DNA from: Mixta sp. Marseille-Q2659
Lineage (GTDB): Bacteria; Pseudomonadota; Gammaproteobacteria; Enterobacterales; Enterobacteriaceae
Length of the DNA: 53,907 nt
Assembly (NCBI RefSeq): GCF_940807255.1
Contig: NZ_CALNWY010000029.1
Location: 1 to 53,907 of the forward strand
Direction of reading: 5' to 3'
In this document: positions 11,655-20,477 of the stretch, piece after piece
Layout of the letters: each line of letters starts with the position of its first letter
Position numbering within the stretch: position 1 is the first letter of the stretch
Notes under the pieces: generated by a model
Told to the model about the DNA's origin: nothing
The model's database searches: none
What the model saw: only the letters and a program-made list of their open reading frames with translations
Position numbers and translations under genes: made by a program

Positions 11655-12212
11655 ATGCATCCTTCCGATCCACAAATGTTGTTGCTGCTCTACTTTGTAC
11701 TGCCGGTCTGGCTTATTGCCGGTTTCGCCGACTGGCTTTGCCACCGGGCAACGGATATAGAAACAACAACGGGCCTTAAAGAAACCTACATTCATATTCT
11801 GATGTTTCTGGAGATGGGGCTGCCTTTACTCTCGGCCCTTTTTCTGGACGTGAATGCGCTGGTTATCGCATTTATGATGGTGCTGTTTTTCTGCCATGAA
11901 GCTACCGCCTTATGGGATGTCAGCTATGCCGTCACCGCAAGGCGGGTTTCCCCGATTGAGCAGCACGTACACAGCTTCCTGGAGATGGTTCCCCTGATGG
12001 CGCTCCTGCTGGTTATTTCTCGACACTGGCCGCAGTTCCTGGCGCTGTTTGGTTTCGGCGACGAGCCAGCCCGTTTTGAGCTGAAGCTGCGCGCGGATCC
12101 GTTGCCGACGGGTTACATCATTGCTGTTCTTACCGGCATTTTTGTTCTGGAGATGCTGCCTTACCTTGAAGAATACTGGCGCGGGAAGAAAGCCAGAAAA
12201 GCGGCCAGTTAA
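11655..12212 (+). CDS. Unknown His/Glu-rich membrane protein
   Basis: A 185-residue protein with about five membrane segments (roughly residues 8-28, 46-63, 66-82, 107-122, 152-169). Polar residues conspicuously lie within or beside the membrane: H47ILMFLEM, H81E82 and H104VHSFLEM, the first and last being a recurring H-x3-FLEM-x(1,2)-PL motif. Such His/Glu clusters could bind metal or haem, but I do not recognise the family. A GGAGG site lies nine bases upstream of the ATG. It is divergent from the copper-binding protein gene and convergent with the DUF421 gene. Function is unassigned. Confidence 0.75.
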   Translation: MHPSDPQMLLLLYFVLPVWLIAGFADWLCHRATDIETTTGLKETYIHILMFLEMGLPLLSALFLDVNALVIAFMMVLFFCHEATALWDVSYAVTARRVSPIEQHVHSFLEMVPLMALLLVISRHWPQFLALFGFGDEPARFELKLRADPLPTGYIIAVLTGIFVLEMLPYLEEYWRGKKARKAAS

Positions 12213-12237
12213 ACCGACGGGGCCGAATCCGGCTGGC

Positions 12238-12942
12238 TTAAACGCCAGCCCGATATGTACGCAGCGCCGCTGACCAGAGGTCGTTGTTGCATCTTGGGCA
12301 TTGCAGGCCGCGCTGTGCTGCAATGTGCTGCGTTAATCCGCAGTGACAGCAGGCATAAAGCCCTGCTGCAGGTACGCGCGTAAAGTCTTGACGATGCGCG
12401 GGTGGCAGCACAGAGAGGCCGGGTCGAACGTCGTCACGGTCAAAGAAATAGATGCTTAGCTGACCATCAATTTCCAGAATAGCCAGCCGAACCTGACCAA
12501 GATGCTCCACGCCATTCAGGCGGAGTTCCATAAAAAATTCGTCTTCAGAGATGTTATGTCGGTTCAGGCTCTCCAGTTCATAGAGGCCGTCTTTAATCAA
12601 CGTGACCACATCGCCTTCTATCAATCGCGAAAAACGAGGGCTGCGCGCCGTCAGAAAGGTGGTAAACCGGTACAGGAACAGCAGGACAAGAAAAACCATC
12701 AACACCGGCAGAACCGGTACATCATCGTAAAAGGTGACATCGCCTGAAGCAGAACCCAGCGTCAGAATAATGACCAGTTCAAACAGTGACAGCTGGCGTA
12801 TGCCGCGTCGGCCAGATATTTTCAAAAAGCTGAATACGATGACGTAGGCGATAAGTACCCTGACAGCCACTTCACCTAAAAAAGAGGCCTGAAGATCATT
12901 AAGAAAAAAGCGATGCCAGTCAAATGAGGGTAATGCTGCCAA
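12238..12942 (-). CDS. DUF421 (YcaP/YetF-family) membrane protein, start region replaced by IS1
   Basis: The product is close to E. coli YcaP (230 aa): FLGEVAVRVLIAYVIVFSFL, the GRRGIRQLSLFELVIILTLG core, FFMELRLNGVEHLGQVRLAI and a C-terminal cysteine pair motif (CCHCG..., CPRC). It has three N-terminal membrane segments and a cytoplasmic DUF421 domain of unknown role. The native DNA ends at 12928, about two or three codons short of the usual start. The readable frame now begins at a TTG inside IS1 copy 3 (12942), replacing the N-terminus with MAALP. Expression is doubtful since the promoter is gone. Confidence 0.8.
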   Translation of the reverse strand: MAALPSFDWHRFFLNDLQASFLGEVAVRVLIAYVIVFSFLKISGRRGIRQLSLFELVIILTLGSASGDVTFYDDVPVLPVLMVFLVLLFLYRFTTFLTARSPRFSRLIEGDVVTLIKDGLYELESLNRHNISEDEFFMELRLNGVEHLGQVRLAILEIDGQLSIYFFDRDDVRPGLSVLPPAHRQDFTRVPAAGLYACCHCGLTQHIAAQRGLQCPRCNNDLWSAALRTYRAGV

Positions 12943-12983
12943 CTTACTGATTTAGTGTATGATGGTGATTTTAAGGTGCTTGC

Positions 12984-13259
12984 GTGGCTTCCATTTCCAT
13001 CAGATGTCCTTCCTGCTCCGCTACTGAAGGCGTGGTGCGTAACGGCAAAAGCACTGCCGGACATCAGCGCTATCTCTGCTCTCATTGCCGTAAAACATGG
13101 CAACTACAGTTCACTTACACCGCCTCTCAGCCCGGTACGCACCAGAAAATCATTGATATGGCCATGAATGGCGTCGGATGTCGCGCCAGTGCACGCATTA
13201 TGGGCGTTGGCCTCAACACGGTTTTACGTCACTTAAAAAACTCAGGCCGCAGTCGGTAA
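12984..13259 (+). CDS. insA: IS1 InsA (copy 3)
   Basis: An intact 91-residue DNA-binding frame with GTG start, identical to copies 1 and 2. Confidence 0.95.
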   Translation: MASISIRCPSCSATEGVVRNGKSTAGHQRYLCSHCRKTWQLQFTYTASQPGTHQKIIDMAMNGVGCRASARIMGVGLNTVLRHLKNSGRSR

Positions 13260-13681
13260 CCTCGCGCATACAACCGGGCAGTGATGTGATTGTCTGCGCT
13301 GAAATGGACGAACAGTGGGGCTACGTCGGTGCTAAATCACGTCAGCGCTGGCTGTTTTACGCGTATGACAGGATACGGAGGACGGTTGTGGCGCACGTCT
13401 TCGGTGAACGCACTCTGGCCACACTGGAGCGTCTTCTGAGCCTGCTGTCGGCCTTTGAGGTCGTGGTATGGATGACGGATGGCTGGCCGCTGTACGAATC
13501 ACGCCTGAAGGGAAAGCTGCACGTTATCAGCAAGCGTTACACTCAGCGCATTGAGCGACATAACCTGAATCTGAGACAACATCTGGCAAGGCTGGGACGG
13601 AAGTCACTGTCGTTCTCAAAATCGGTGGAGCTGCATGACAAGGTCATCGGGCATTATCTGAACATAAAACACTATCAGTAA
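13178..13681 (+). CDS. insB: IS1 InsB frame (copy 3)
   Basis: An intact 167-codon transposase catalytic frame, identical to copies 1 and 2. Confidence 0.95.
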   Translation: MSRQCTHYGRWPQHGFTSLKKLRPQSVTSRIQPGSDVIVCAEMDEQWGYVGAKSRQRWLFYAYDRIRRTVVAHVFGERTLATLERLLSLLSAFEVVVWMTDGWPLYESRLKGKLHVISKRYTQRIERHNLNLRQHLARLGRKSLSFSKSVELHDKVIGHYLNIKHYQ

Positions 13682-13727
13682 GTTGGAGTCATTACCTGAA
13701 CAGCTTCCTTGCCTCTCTCAAGATTAT

Positions 13728-14003
13728 TTAATCTTCATAAAGTGGAATTATTTTATATAAATTAAGCCAGCCGCAGCCGAGCAGCGTCAACGGCTTGCGG
13801 ATCTCTGCCATCCAGCCCAGCAGCAACTCCAGCGCCATCGCCAGCAATAACAGCTGGATAACGCATCCCAGCACAAATCCGCCGACCATCGGCAGCGTGC
13901 GCCGCAGCCCAAAGTTAACGCCCGACGTCGCCAGCAACAGATTGTTGGGCCCTGGGGTTATCGACATTACGGTGACATAGCTGAAAAAAGTGGGATCGAT
14001 CAT
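13728..14003 (-). pseudogene. LysE/RhtB-family exporter, C-terminally truncated
   Basis: Residues 1-75 match the N-terminus of LysE-type amino-acid exporters: MIDPTFFSYVTVMSITPGPN, then NLLLATSGVNFGLRRTLP and a GxxxG-rich membrane helix. Family members are about 205 residues. Here, after LLGCGWL near 13765, the sequence changes to AT-rich DNA and stops after NLYKIIPLYED. About two thirds of the protein is missing. The break lies some 70 bases from IS1 copy 3, so an older deletion is likely. It is divergent from a MocR-type regulator that probably controlled it. Confidence 0.8.
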
Positions 14004-14084
14004 GACAAGCTCCGGCCGGTAAACAGAAGCTTTATGTTATGCAGAGGTTACGAATGGTAACAGAGACAGCAAACGGGTATTGTC

Positions 14085-14120
14085 ATGGGTACAAATCAGG
14101 CCGGGCGATATTGTACCCAT
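14085..14120. promoter_or_regulatory. Palindromic operator between lysE remnant and MocR-type gene
   Basis: Perfect 10-base arms ATGGGTACAA (14085-14094) and TTGTACCCAT (14111-14120) are centred 26 bases apart in the divergent intergenic region. This is the expected shape and place for an autoregulatory site of the GntR/MocR protein encoded from 14138. Confidence 0.65.
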
Positions 14121-14137
14121 CGATTCGCGGAGCAACT

Positions 14138-15586
14138 GTGTCCACAGATACCCTTGAAACCCGACGTTACCAGCAGCTTGCCGATCATTTTGCCAGCGCC
14201 ATTCACGATGGCACCTGGCTGCCCGGCAGCCGTTTACCGGCGATCCGGCGCGTGGCAATGGCGCAGCAGGTCAGCATTAATACCGTTCTCAGCGCCTGGC
14301 GGGTGCTGGAAGATCGCGGCCTGATTGAGTCGCGCCCGCAGTCAGGCTATTACGTGCGCAGCGTGCTGCCCGCGCCGGAAAAAACGCCGGGCCATCAGGC
14401 TACCGTCAGCACGCCGGGCCAGGCGAAGCTGGATCTGATCGATACAGTGTTCGCCGCGCAGAATCATCCCGACTACATCAATATTTCCCTGGCCTGCCCG
14501 CGCGACGGCGAGTTTTATCCTGCGGCGAAGCTGGCGCGTATTACCGCCTCGCTATTGCGCCGCCATCCGCAAATGATTGGACGCTACGCGCTGCCGCCGG
14601 GCAGCGAAGCCCTGCGCAAAGAGATTGCGCGGCGCGCCAGCTATATGGGCATGAAGCTGACCGCCGACAATATTACCCTGACGCACGGCTGTATGGAGGC
14701 GCTTCAGCTGGCGCTGCGCGCTACTACGCGGCCAGGCGACTGCGTCGGTCTGGAAACGCCCACCTACTTTTTCCTGTTTCCGCTACTCGCCAGCCTTGGT
14801 CTGAAGGCGCTGGAAATCCCGACCGATCCGCAAAGCGGCCTGTCGCTGGATGCGCTGGAAATGGTGTTGCAGGAAGGACGGATTCAGGCGTTGATCGCCA
14901 TGCCCGGCCTGCAAAATCCGTTGGGCTGCAGCATGTCGCCGGAGAACAAAAAGCGGTTGGCGGCGTTAATGAATCGCTGGCGCGTTCCGCTGATTGAAGA
15001 TGGTCTGTATGACGAGCTGCAGTTTCATGAGCCGCAACCGCCGACGGTGAAAGCCTTCGACCACGACGGCTGGGTGATTTATTGCACCAGCTTTACCAAA
15101 ACCGTGGCGCCCGATTTTCGCATCGGCTGGATGGCGGCGGGACGTTACAGCCAGCAAATTGCCCGGCTGAAGGCCTTTTCCTCAATGGCGGAATCGGCGC
15201 TGCTCTGCGAAACGCTGGCGCAGTTTCTGGCGACCGGCGGCTACGATCGCCATCTTCGCACGCTGCGCCGTCGCTATGCGGCTAATCTCGACGAGGCGCG
15301 CGCCCTGATCGCCCGCCATTTTCCGGCTGGCACGCGCGCCACCAGGCCGCAGGGCGGATTTGTCTTCTGGATAACGCTGCCGGAAGGCATTGATAGCGAG
15401 GCGCTGTTTCATCGGCTGCTACAGGAAAAGATTTGCCTGACGCCCGGCGCGCTTTACACCTTAAGCGATCGCGCCAACCATGCGCTGCGTCTCTCCTGCT
15501 GCTATCCGTTTGACGATCGCTATCGTTACGCCATCAGTCGCGCGGGCGCGCTGGCCTGCGATGAACGGCCTCGCTGGCGCGGTTGA
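14138..15586 (+). CDS. MocR-family regulator (GntR HTH fused to PLP aminotransferase domain)
   Basis: An N-terminal GntR winged helix (GSRLPAIRRVAMAQQVSINT, then GLIESRPQSGYYV) is joined to a fold-type I aminotransferase domain with LTHGCMEALQLAL, MPGLQNPLGCSMS and the PLP lysine in SFTKTVAPDFRIGWM. I prefer the GTG at 14138 (GGAG five bases upstream), giving 482 residues, the usual family length. An upstream in-frame ATG at 14039 would translate through the palindromic operator. It is divergent from a broken LysE-type exporter, a common MocR target type. The effector is unknown. Confidence 0.9.
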   Translation: MSTDTLETRRYQQLADHFASAIHDGTWLPGSRLPAIRRVAMAQQVSINTVLSAWRVLEDRGLIESRPQSGYYVRSVLPAPEKTPGHQATVSTPGQAKLDLIDTVFAAQNHPDYINISLACPRDGEFYPAAKLARITASLLRRHPQMIGRYALPPGSEALRKEIARRASYMGMKLTADNITLTHGCMEALQLALRATTRPGDCVGLETPTYFFLFPLLASLGLKALEIPTDPQSGLSLDALEMVLQEGRIQALIAMPGLQNPLGCSMSPENKKRLAALMNRWRVPLIEDGLYDELQFHEPQPPTVKAFDHDGWVIYCTSFTKTVAPDFRIGWMAAGRYSQQIARLKAFSSMAESALLCETLAQFLATGGYDRHLRTLRRRYAANLDEARALIARHFPAGTRATRPQGGFVFWITLPEGIDSEALFHRLLQEKICLTPGALYTLSDRANHALRLSCCYPFDDRYRYAISRAGALACDERPRWRG

Positions 15587-15603
15587 ACCGCCGCCAGCGT
15601 AGA

Positions 15604-16239
15604 TTACGGCGTGCCGTTGCGTCCCCAGCGGACATAGCCTTCTCTGGCGGTTAGCCGCTCATAGTAGGCGCGAATCGCCGTATAATCAGTGTGTTCCAGC
15701 GGCGTTTCATACCAGCGGTTGACTGACAAGCCGATGGGAATATCCGCCAGGCTGAAGTGGTCGCCAGCGATATAGCGGCCGGTTTTCTCCAGCTGCTGAT
15801 TTAAAATGCCCATAGTGTACGTCCAGCCTTTGCAGGCGGCGGCCAGCAGCCGTTCGTTCTGGTGCGCGGGCGACTGGCGAACCAGCGCCATAAACGCATA
15901 GCGCCAGGCGGTGTTCAGTTCGGTCGCCTGCCAGTCGATCCAGCGATCCACCTGCGCACGTGGGCGCGGCGCCGTGGGATAAAGCCATTCCCCGGCATAG
16001 GCGTTCGCCAGATAGCGAATAATGGTGTTCGATTCCCACAGCACGAAATCGTCATCCTTGATCACCGGCACCATCGCGTTGGGATTCAGCGCCAGGAAAC
16101 GCGCATCGTGCGTCGATTTAAAACCTTCGCCCCACTCTTCCCGCTGGTACGGCAGCGCCAGCTCATCGCACAGCCACAGCACCTTGCGCACGTTAATCGA
16201 AGAAGCGCGTCCTAAAATTTTCAACATATCTTCGGCCAT
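15604..16239 (-). CDS. Glutathione S-transferase family protein
   Basis: A 211-residue protein with an N-terminal thioredoxin-like domain ([40 protein letters not shown] with the glutathione-contacting VPV and ES residues) and an all-helical C-terminal domain ([17 protein letters not shown]). It is a cytosolic GST of uncertain substrate. The start may be 16239 or the ATG at 16227 (MLKILG), since neither has a strong ribosome site. It is convergent with the MocR-type gene, 17 bases apart. Confidence 0.9.
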   Translation of the reverse strand: MAEDMLKILGRASSINVRKVLWLCDELALPYQREEWGEGFKSTHDARFLALNPNAMVPVIKDDDFVLWESNTIIRYLANAYAGEWLYPTAPRPRAQVDRWIDWQATELNTAWRYAFMALVRQSPAHQNERLLAAACKGWTYTMGILNQQLEKTGRYIAGDHFSLADIPIGLSVNRWYETPLEHTDYTAIRAYYERLTAREGYVRWGRNGTP

Positions 16240-16343
16240 GAATTTTTATCCAGATACTCTTATTCATAGTTGCCGCAATTGACGTTAGCAACGTAAACGC
16301 GCCAGTATCAGCCTTTAATTTCATCATCATGGGATGAGCAGTG

Positions 16344-17195
16344 ATGGCGCAGACGATTCAGTTTAAACAGGTCGATGTATTCAGCACCACGCCGTTCAGC
16401 GGCAATCCGCTGGCGGTAATTCTTGACGGCAGCGCGCTGAGCGATGCGCAAATGCAGACTATCGCCCGCTGGACCAACCTTTCAGAAACCACCTTTGTGC
16501 TGCCGCCACAGCATCCTGACGCGGATTATCGGGTGCGCATTTTTACCGTGCAAGGCGAGCTGCCCTTTGCGGGTCATCCCACCTTAGGTACGGCGCATGC
16601 GCTGCTGGAGGCGGGTCATCAGAGTAAAACGCCGGGCCGCATGGTGCAGGAGTGCGGCGTCGGGCTGGTAAATATCAGGGTCAGCGCCAACGGCGAACTG
16701 GCTTTTGCCGCGCCGGAAGCCACGCTGAAAGCCTGGGCACATCCCGGCGCCGCTGCCGCGCTGAACAGCGAAGCCTTCGACATGCAGCAGACGATGACCA
16801 TTGTGGATATGGGGATTCGCTGGCTGCTGGTGCCGATGGCGTCGGCGCAGGCGGTGCTGGATATTTGCCCTGATGTGCCGCGTCTGGCGCAGCTGCTGAA
16901 GGATGCTGAGGTTACCGGCGTAATGCCGTTTGGCCCGACCAGCGACGACGATGTGCAGTATGAAGTGCGCGGCCTGCTGGTGGAACAGGGCGCGCTGACG
17001 GAAGATCCCATTACCGGCAGCGCCAACGCCTGCCTGGCGCGCTACCTGGCAGCGCAGGGACAATCTCATGATTACCTTGCCCGCCAGGGCACTGCGATTC
17101 AGCGTAACGGCCGGGTAAGCGTGCAGTTCCGCGACGACGGTATCTGGATAGGCGGTAAAACGCTGACCGTTATCGACGGCACGCTCGCCGTTTAA
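16344..17195 (+). CDS. PhzF-family isomerase-like protein
   Basis: A 283-residue PhzF-type protein (two-lobed diaminopimelate epimerase-like fold) with the N-terminal VDVFSTTPFSGNPLAVIL and the conserved catalytic Glu in NLSETTFVLPP. It also has the PFAGHPTLGTAHALL motif and GALTEDPITGSANACLARYL near the C-terminus. The physiological substrate of such homologues is usually unknown. A GTG at 16341 directly precedes the chosen ATG. Confidence 0.9.
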   Translation: MAQTIQFKQVDVFSTTPFSGNPLAVILDGSALSDAQMQTIARWTNLSETTFVLPPQHPDADYRVRIFTVQGELPFAGHPTLGTAHALLEAGHQSKTPGRMVQECGVGLVNIRVSANGELAFAAPEATLKAWAHPGAAAALNSEAFDMQQTMTIVDMGIRWLLVPMASAQAVLDICPDVPRLAQLLKDAEVTGVMPFGPTSDDDVQYEVRGLLVEQGALTEDPITGSANACLARYLAAQGQSHDYLARQGTAIQRNGRVSVQFRDDGIWIGGKTLTVIDGTLAV

Positions 17196-17240
17196 TTACG
17201 CCGTCGCTGCTGGCTACGCTGACAGCATAAGGCTGGAGGA

Positions 17241-17303
17241 CAAAGGCAGCCGCCCGCGTTAACGGCATAAACCCACGTCAGCAAAGGCAGCCGCCTGTGT
17301 TAA
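17241..17303. repeat. Two 22-bp direct repeats, 41-bp period
   Basis: A 22-base unit beginning CAAAGGCAGCCGCC occurs at 17241-17262 and 17282-17303 with two mismatches, in the gap between the convergent PhzF and SDR genes. Possibly a small local duplication with no visible function. Confidence 0.6.
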
Positions 17304-17356
17304 TCGGGCAGCGCGGGCTGCCGGAACACGACGCCTGCCTCCTGTCGACGTGCGGA

Positions 17357-18115
17357 TTACAAAAACATGCCGCCGGACGCTTCAATGCGCTGCGCGGTAA
17401 TCCAGCCGGTATCTTCACTGAGCAGCGCCGCCACGGCGCGACCAATATCATCCGGCTCTCCGGCGCGTCCCATTGCAGTTTGCGCGGCAACCCAGGCGTT
17501 AACCTCCGGGTTATCGCGCACGGAGCCGCCGCCAAAATCGGTAGCGATGGCGCCAGGCGCCAGAATATTTACCGCGATGCCGCGCGGCCCCAGCTCGCGC
17601 GCCTGATAGCGCGTCAGCACTTCCATCGCGCCTTTCATCGATGCATAAGCGGCATAGCCTGGAGGACTAAAGCGCGCCAGGCCACTGGAGACGTTCAGAA
17701 TGCGTCCGCCATCGTTAATCAACGGCAGCAGCTTCTGGGTCAGGAAAAACGGCCCTTTGAAATGGGTAAGCATCAGCGTATCGAACTGTTCTTCGGTGGT
17801 TTCGGCAAAAGATCCATACATGCCGACGCCTGCGTTATTAAACAGATAATCGAAGCGTTCTCTTTGCCAGTGGCTTCGCAGCGTCGCTTGCAACTGTTCG
17901 ATAAAATGCGCAAAGCCTGATACCTCTGCCACATCCAGCTGAAGCGCAGCGGCCTGGCGTCCGAGAGCGCGGATCTCCTCCACCACGTTATCCGCTTCAT
18001 CCTGCCGTTGGCGCCAGGTAATAATGACATCAACACCCTTTTCTACCAGTTTCATGGCGGCGTTACGCCCTAAACCACGGCTTCCACCGGTAATCAGTAC
18101 AATTTTCTCGCTCAT
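17357..18115 (-). CDS. SDR-family NAD(P)-dependent oxidoreductase
   Basis: A 252-residue classical short-chain dehydrogenase/reductase: nucleotide-binding GGSRGLG near residue 10, NNAG at about 93, catalytic Ser in LNVSSGLA, and YASMK as the YxxxK motif. The C-terminal ITAQRIEASGGMFL is typical. The substrate is unknown. It is divergent from the LysR-type gene yhjC, with 115 bases between, so YhjC is a likely regulator. Confidence 0.93.
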   Translation of the reverse strand: MSEKIVLITGGSRGLGRNAAMKLVEKGVDVIITWRQRQDEADNVVEEIRALGRQAAALQLDVAEVSGFAHFIEQLQATLRSHWQRERFDYLFNNAGVGMYGSFAETTEEQFDTLMLTHFKGPFFLTQKLLPLINDGGRILNVSSGLARFSPPGYAAYASMKGAMEVLTRYQARELGPRGIAVNILAPGAIATDFGGGSVRDNPEVNAWVAAQTAMGRAGEPDDIGRAVAALLSEDTGWITAQRIEASGGMFL

Positions 18116-18230
18116 TTTATGTGCCCTGTCTGTTTAGTGAACATAAAAGCAGCATATTGCAAACATAATATTCGATAAACTATGCTGATAACGCTTCATT
18201 GTTTCATTTTTGATAACAAACGGTGCATAA

Positions 18231-19130
18231 ATGGATAAAATTCACGCAATGAAGGTGTTTGTGACCGTCGCCGAGATGGAAAGCTTTACCCATGCCGCCG
18301 CCAGCCTGGGCCAGCCAAAAGGCAGCCTGTCACGCCAGATTCAGGCGCTGGAGGATGCCATGGGAACACGCCTGTTGCACCGCACTACGCGGCGCGTACA
18401 GCTTACGCAGGACGGACTGGTCTATTACGAGCGCTGCCGCGATGTGCTGGCCACGCTGGAAGAGATGGATTCTCTGTTTCAGAATGAACCCGCTACGCTT
18501 AGCGGACGCTTGCGCGTGGATATGCCGGTAGCGATGGCAACCGATGTGGTGATCCCAAAGCTGCCGCAGTTTTTGCAGCACTATCCCGGCCTGGAGCTGG
18601 AGTTAAGCAGCAGCGATCGCCAGGTAGATGTGATTCGTGAAGGTTTCGACTGTGTGGTGCGTGTAGGCCAGCTGCAGGACTCCGGCCTGATGTGCCGTAC
18701 GCTCGGTTATCTGCCGATGGTGAACTGCGCCAGTCCTGACTATCTGATGCGCTTTGGCATGCCGCTCAGGCTGGAAGATCTTTCTCAGCATGCAATGGTG
18801 CATTACAGCCAGCAGTTTGGCAGCGCACCCGCCGGATTTGAGCATTACGACGGGCAGCATAGCCGCTTTATCCAGACCGGCGGCACGCTAACGGTAAATT
18901 CGACGCAGGCTTATCGCAGCGCCTGTCTGGCGGGGCTGGGCATTATTCAGGCGCCGCGCCACGGTATTCAGCCGCTGCTGGAGAACCAACAACTGGTGGA
19001 AGTGCTGCCCGGTTTTCATGCGCGCCCGATGCCGCTGTCGCTGCTATGGCCGCATCGCCGCAATCTGGCCCAGCGGGTACGCGTATTTATGGAATGGCTG
19101 ACGCAGGTGATGAAAGGCTACGCCGCTTAA
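18231..19130 (+). CDS. yhjC: LysR-family regulator YhjC (RcdB-like)
   Basis: A 299-residue protein with an N-terminal helix-turn-helix (MDKIHAMKVFVTVAEMESFT...GSLSRQIQALE) and a substrate-binding-like C-terminal domain. It resembles E. coli YhjC along its length (RLRVDMPVAMATDVVIPKLP, LELELSSSDRQVDVIREGFD, TVNSTQAYRSACLAGLGIIQ). It lies directly upstream of yhjD as in E. coli, and it may also control the divergent SDR gene. Confidence 0.88.
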   Translation: MDKIHAMKVFVTVAEMESFTHAAASLGQPKGSLSRQIQALEDAMGTRLLHRTTRRVQLTQDGLVYYERCRDVLATLEEMDSLFQNEPATLSGRLRVDMPVAMATDVVIPKLPQFLQHYPGLELELSSSDRQVDVIREGFDCVVRVGQLQDSGLMCRTLGYLPMVNCASPDYLMRFGMPLRLEDLSQHAMVHYSQQFGSAPAGFEHYDGQHSRFIQTGGTLTVNSTQAYRSACLAGLGIIQAPRHGIQPLLENQQLVEVLPGFHARPMPLSLLWPHRRNLAQRVRVFMEWLTQVMKGYAA

Positions 19131-19184
19131 CAGCGCAGCTATAATGACAATCTGAAGCTTAAAACAGAAGGATGATCCCGGTTG

Positions 19185-20195
19185 ATGACGGACAACAATA
19201 ACCCGCCTCCTGAGCGGCAGAAAGAAGATAAACCGCTGATTAATATTAAAACCGGCAACCATACGGTCGATCGCTCTATTAGTCGCGTGTCGCGCTTTGT
19301 CAGCTGGTTTCAGGCGATTCCGGCGGTGGCGCACTTTATTCGCGCCGGGGAGCGTTTTAACGATCGCCTCGGCAGCCAGTTTGGCGCCGCCATTACCTAT
19401 TTCTCTTTTCTGTCGCTGATTCCAATTCTGATGGTCTCTTTTGCGGCGGTCGGCTTTGTACTGGCCTCGCATCCTACGCTGCTGAATGAGCTGATTGAGC
19501 GTATTGCCAACAGCATCAGCGATCCGACCTTAGCCAGCACGCTGAAAAATACGGTGAAAACCGCTGTTGAGCAACGCACCACCGTCGGCATTACCGGTCT
19601 GCTGGTGGCGCTCTATTCCGGGATCAGCTGGATGGGCAACCTGCGCGAGGCGATTCGCGCCCAGTCGCGGGATGAGTTTGAGCGCAGCAAAGAGGACAAG
19701 GAGAAAATCTATTTTAAATACACCCGCGACTTTATCTCGCTGACCGGCCTGGTACTGGCGCTGATTATTACGCTCTCCCTCACCTCCATTGCCGGTTCCG
19801 CCCAGGATGCGATTGTTCGGGCGCTGGGACTGGATGGAATTGAATGGCTGCGTCCGGTGTGGACGCTGATTGCGATCTCAATTTCTATTTGCGCCAACTA
19901 CCTGCTGTTTCTGTGGATCCTGTGGATTCTGCCGCGCCATCGCCCTCATAAGAAAGCGCTGCTGCGCGGTACGCTGCTCGCCGCGATCGGCTTTGAAATT
20001 ATTAAATTTATTATGACCATGACGCTGCCGAAACTGGCCGCCTCGCCCTCCGGCGCCGCCTTTGGCTCGGTGCTGGGGCTGATGGCGTTCTTCTACTTCT
20101 TTGCGCGCCTGATTCTGTTTTGCGCCGCATGGATCGCCACCGCCAATTATAAAAACGATCCGCAGCTGGATTTACGCCGTAAGTCCCACAAGTAG
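19185..20195 (+). CDS. yhjD: Inner membrane protein YhjD (YihY/BrkB family)
   Basis: A 336-residue protein with a polar N-terminus and five to six membrane helices of the YihY family: FGAAITYFSFLSLIPILMVSF near residue 67, GISWMGNLREAIRAQ, and LPRHRPHKKALLRGTLLAA, ending in a charged tail. A mutant of the E. coli protein allows growth without normal lipid A sugars, suggesting an envelope transport role (established for E. coli). A TTG three bases upstream is a less likely start. Confidence 0.9.
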   Translation: MTDNNNPPPERQKEDKPLINIKTGNHTVDRSISRVSRFVSWFQAIPAVAHFIRAGERFNDRLGSQFGAAITYFSFLSLIPILMVSFAAVGFVLASHPTLLNELIERIANSISDPTLASTLKNTVKTAVEQRTTVGITGLLVALYSGISWMGNLREAIRAQSRDEFERSKEDKEKIYFKYTRDFISLTGLVLALIITLSLTSIAGSAQDAIVRALGLDGIEWLRPVWTLIAISISICANYLLFLWILWILPRHRPHKKALLRGTLLAAIGFEIIKFIMTMTLPKLAASPSGAAFGSVLGLMAFFYFFARLILFCAAWIATANYKNDPQLDLRRKSHK

Positions 20196-20200
20196 AACAA

Positions 20201-20239
20201 GCACGGCGCGGCATAGTAGAGGAAAATGCCGCGCCGTGC
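20201..20239. other. 14-bp perfect stem-loop after yhjD
   Basis: GCACGGCGCGGCAT pairs perfectly with ATGCCGCGCCGTGC around an 11-base loop, six bases after the yhjD stop. There is no T-run, so it may protect the yhjD mRNA 3' end or act as a weak terminator. Confidence 0.7.
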
Positions 20240-20477
20240 GCAAAATTTAACCAGAAGCCAGCATGAATAACTAACGCCTCACTTTTATTTCCCCGTTTTG
20301 CAGTGATTCTCGCCAGAAAAATGTCCGTTCGCCCTGCCATTCGCCGATAAAGCTTTAATGTTAAAAATTATCCTCTTTTCGCCCGCTGAAGCCAGCTACG
20401 GCGCGGCTTTTCACCATTGAACCCGCCTGATGCAGTGCGTAAGATTCTTTGTCACGGTTTACAAATAAGAAACAATT

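Larger units (their letters stand above)
12929..13696 (+). mobile_element. IS1: IS1, copy 3 (768 bp)
   Basis: A complete element, inverted relative to copy 2. The left flank is TCAAATGAG and the right flank TGAACAGCT, so no local duplication. Its right-hand TGAACAGC pairs as an inverted duplicate with the bases right of copy 2. It cuts the 5' end of the DUF421 gene. Confidence 0.97.

Noticed and set aside
10037..13696. Composite IS1 transposon carrying the copper protein cluster
   Set aside because: No duplication flanks the whole 3.7-kb unit (AATACATCA versus TGAACAGCT). The duplication pattern fits inversion rather than joint transposition.
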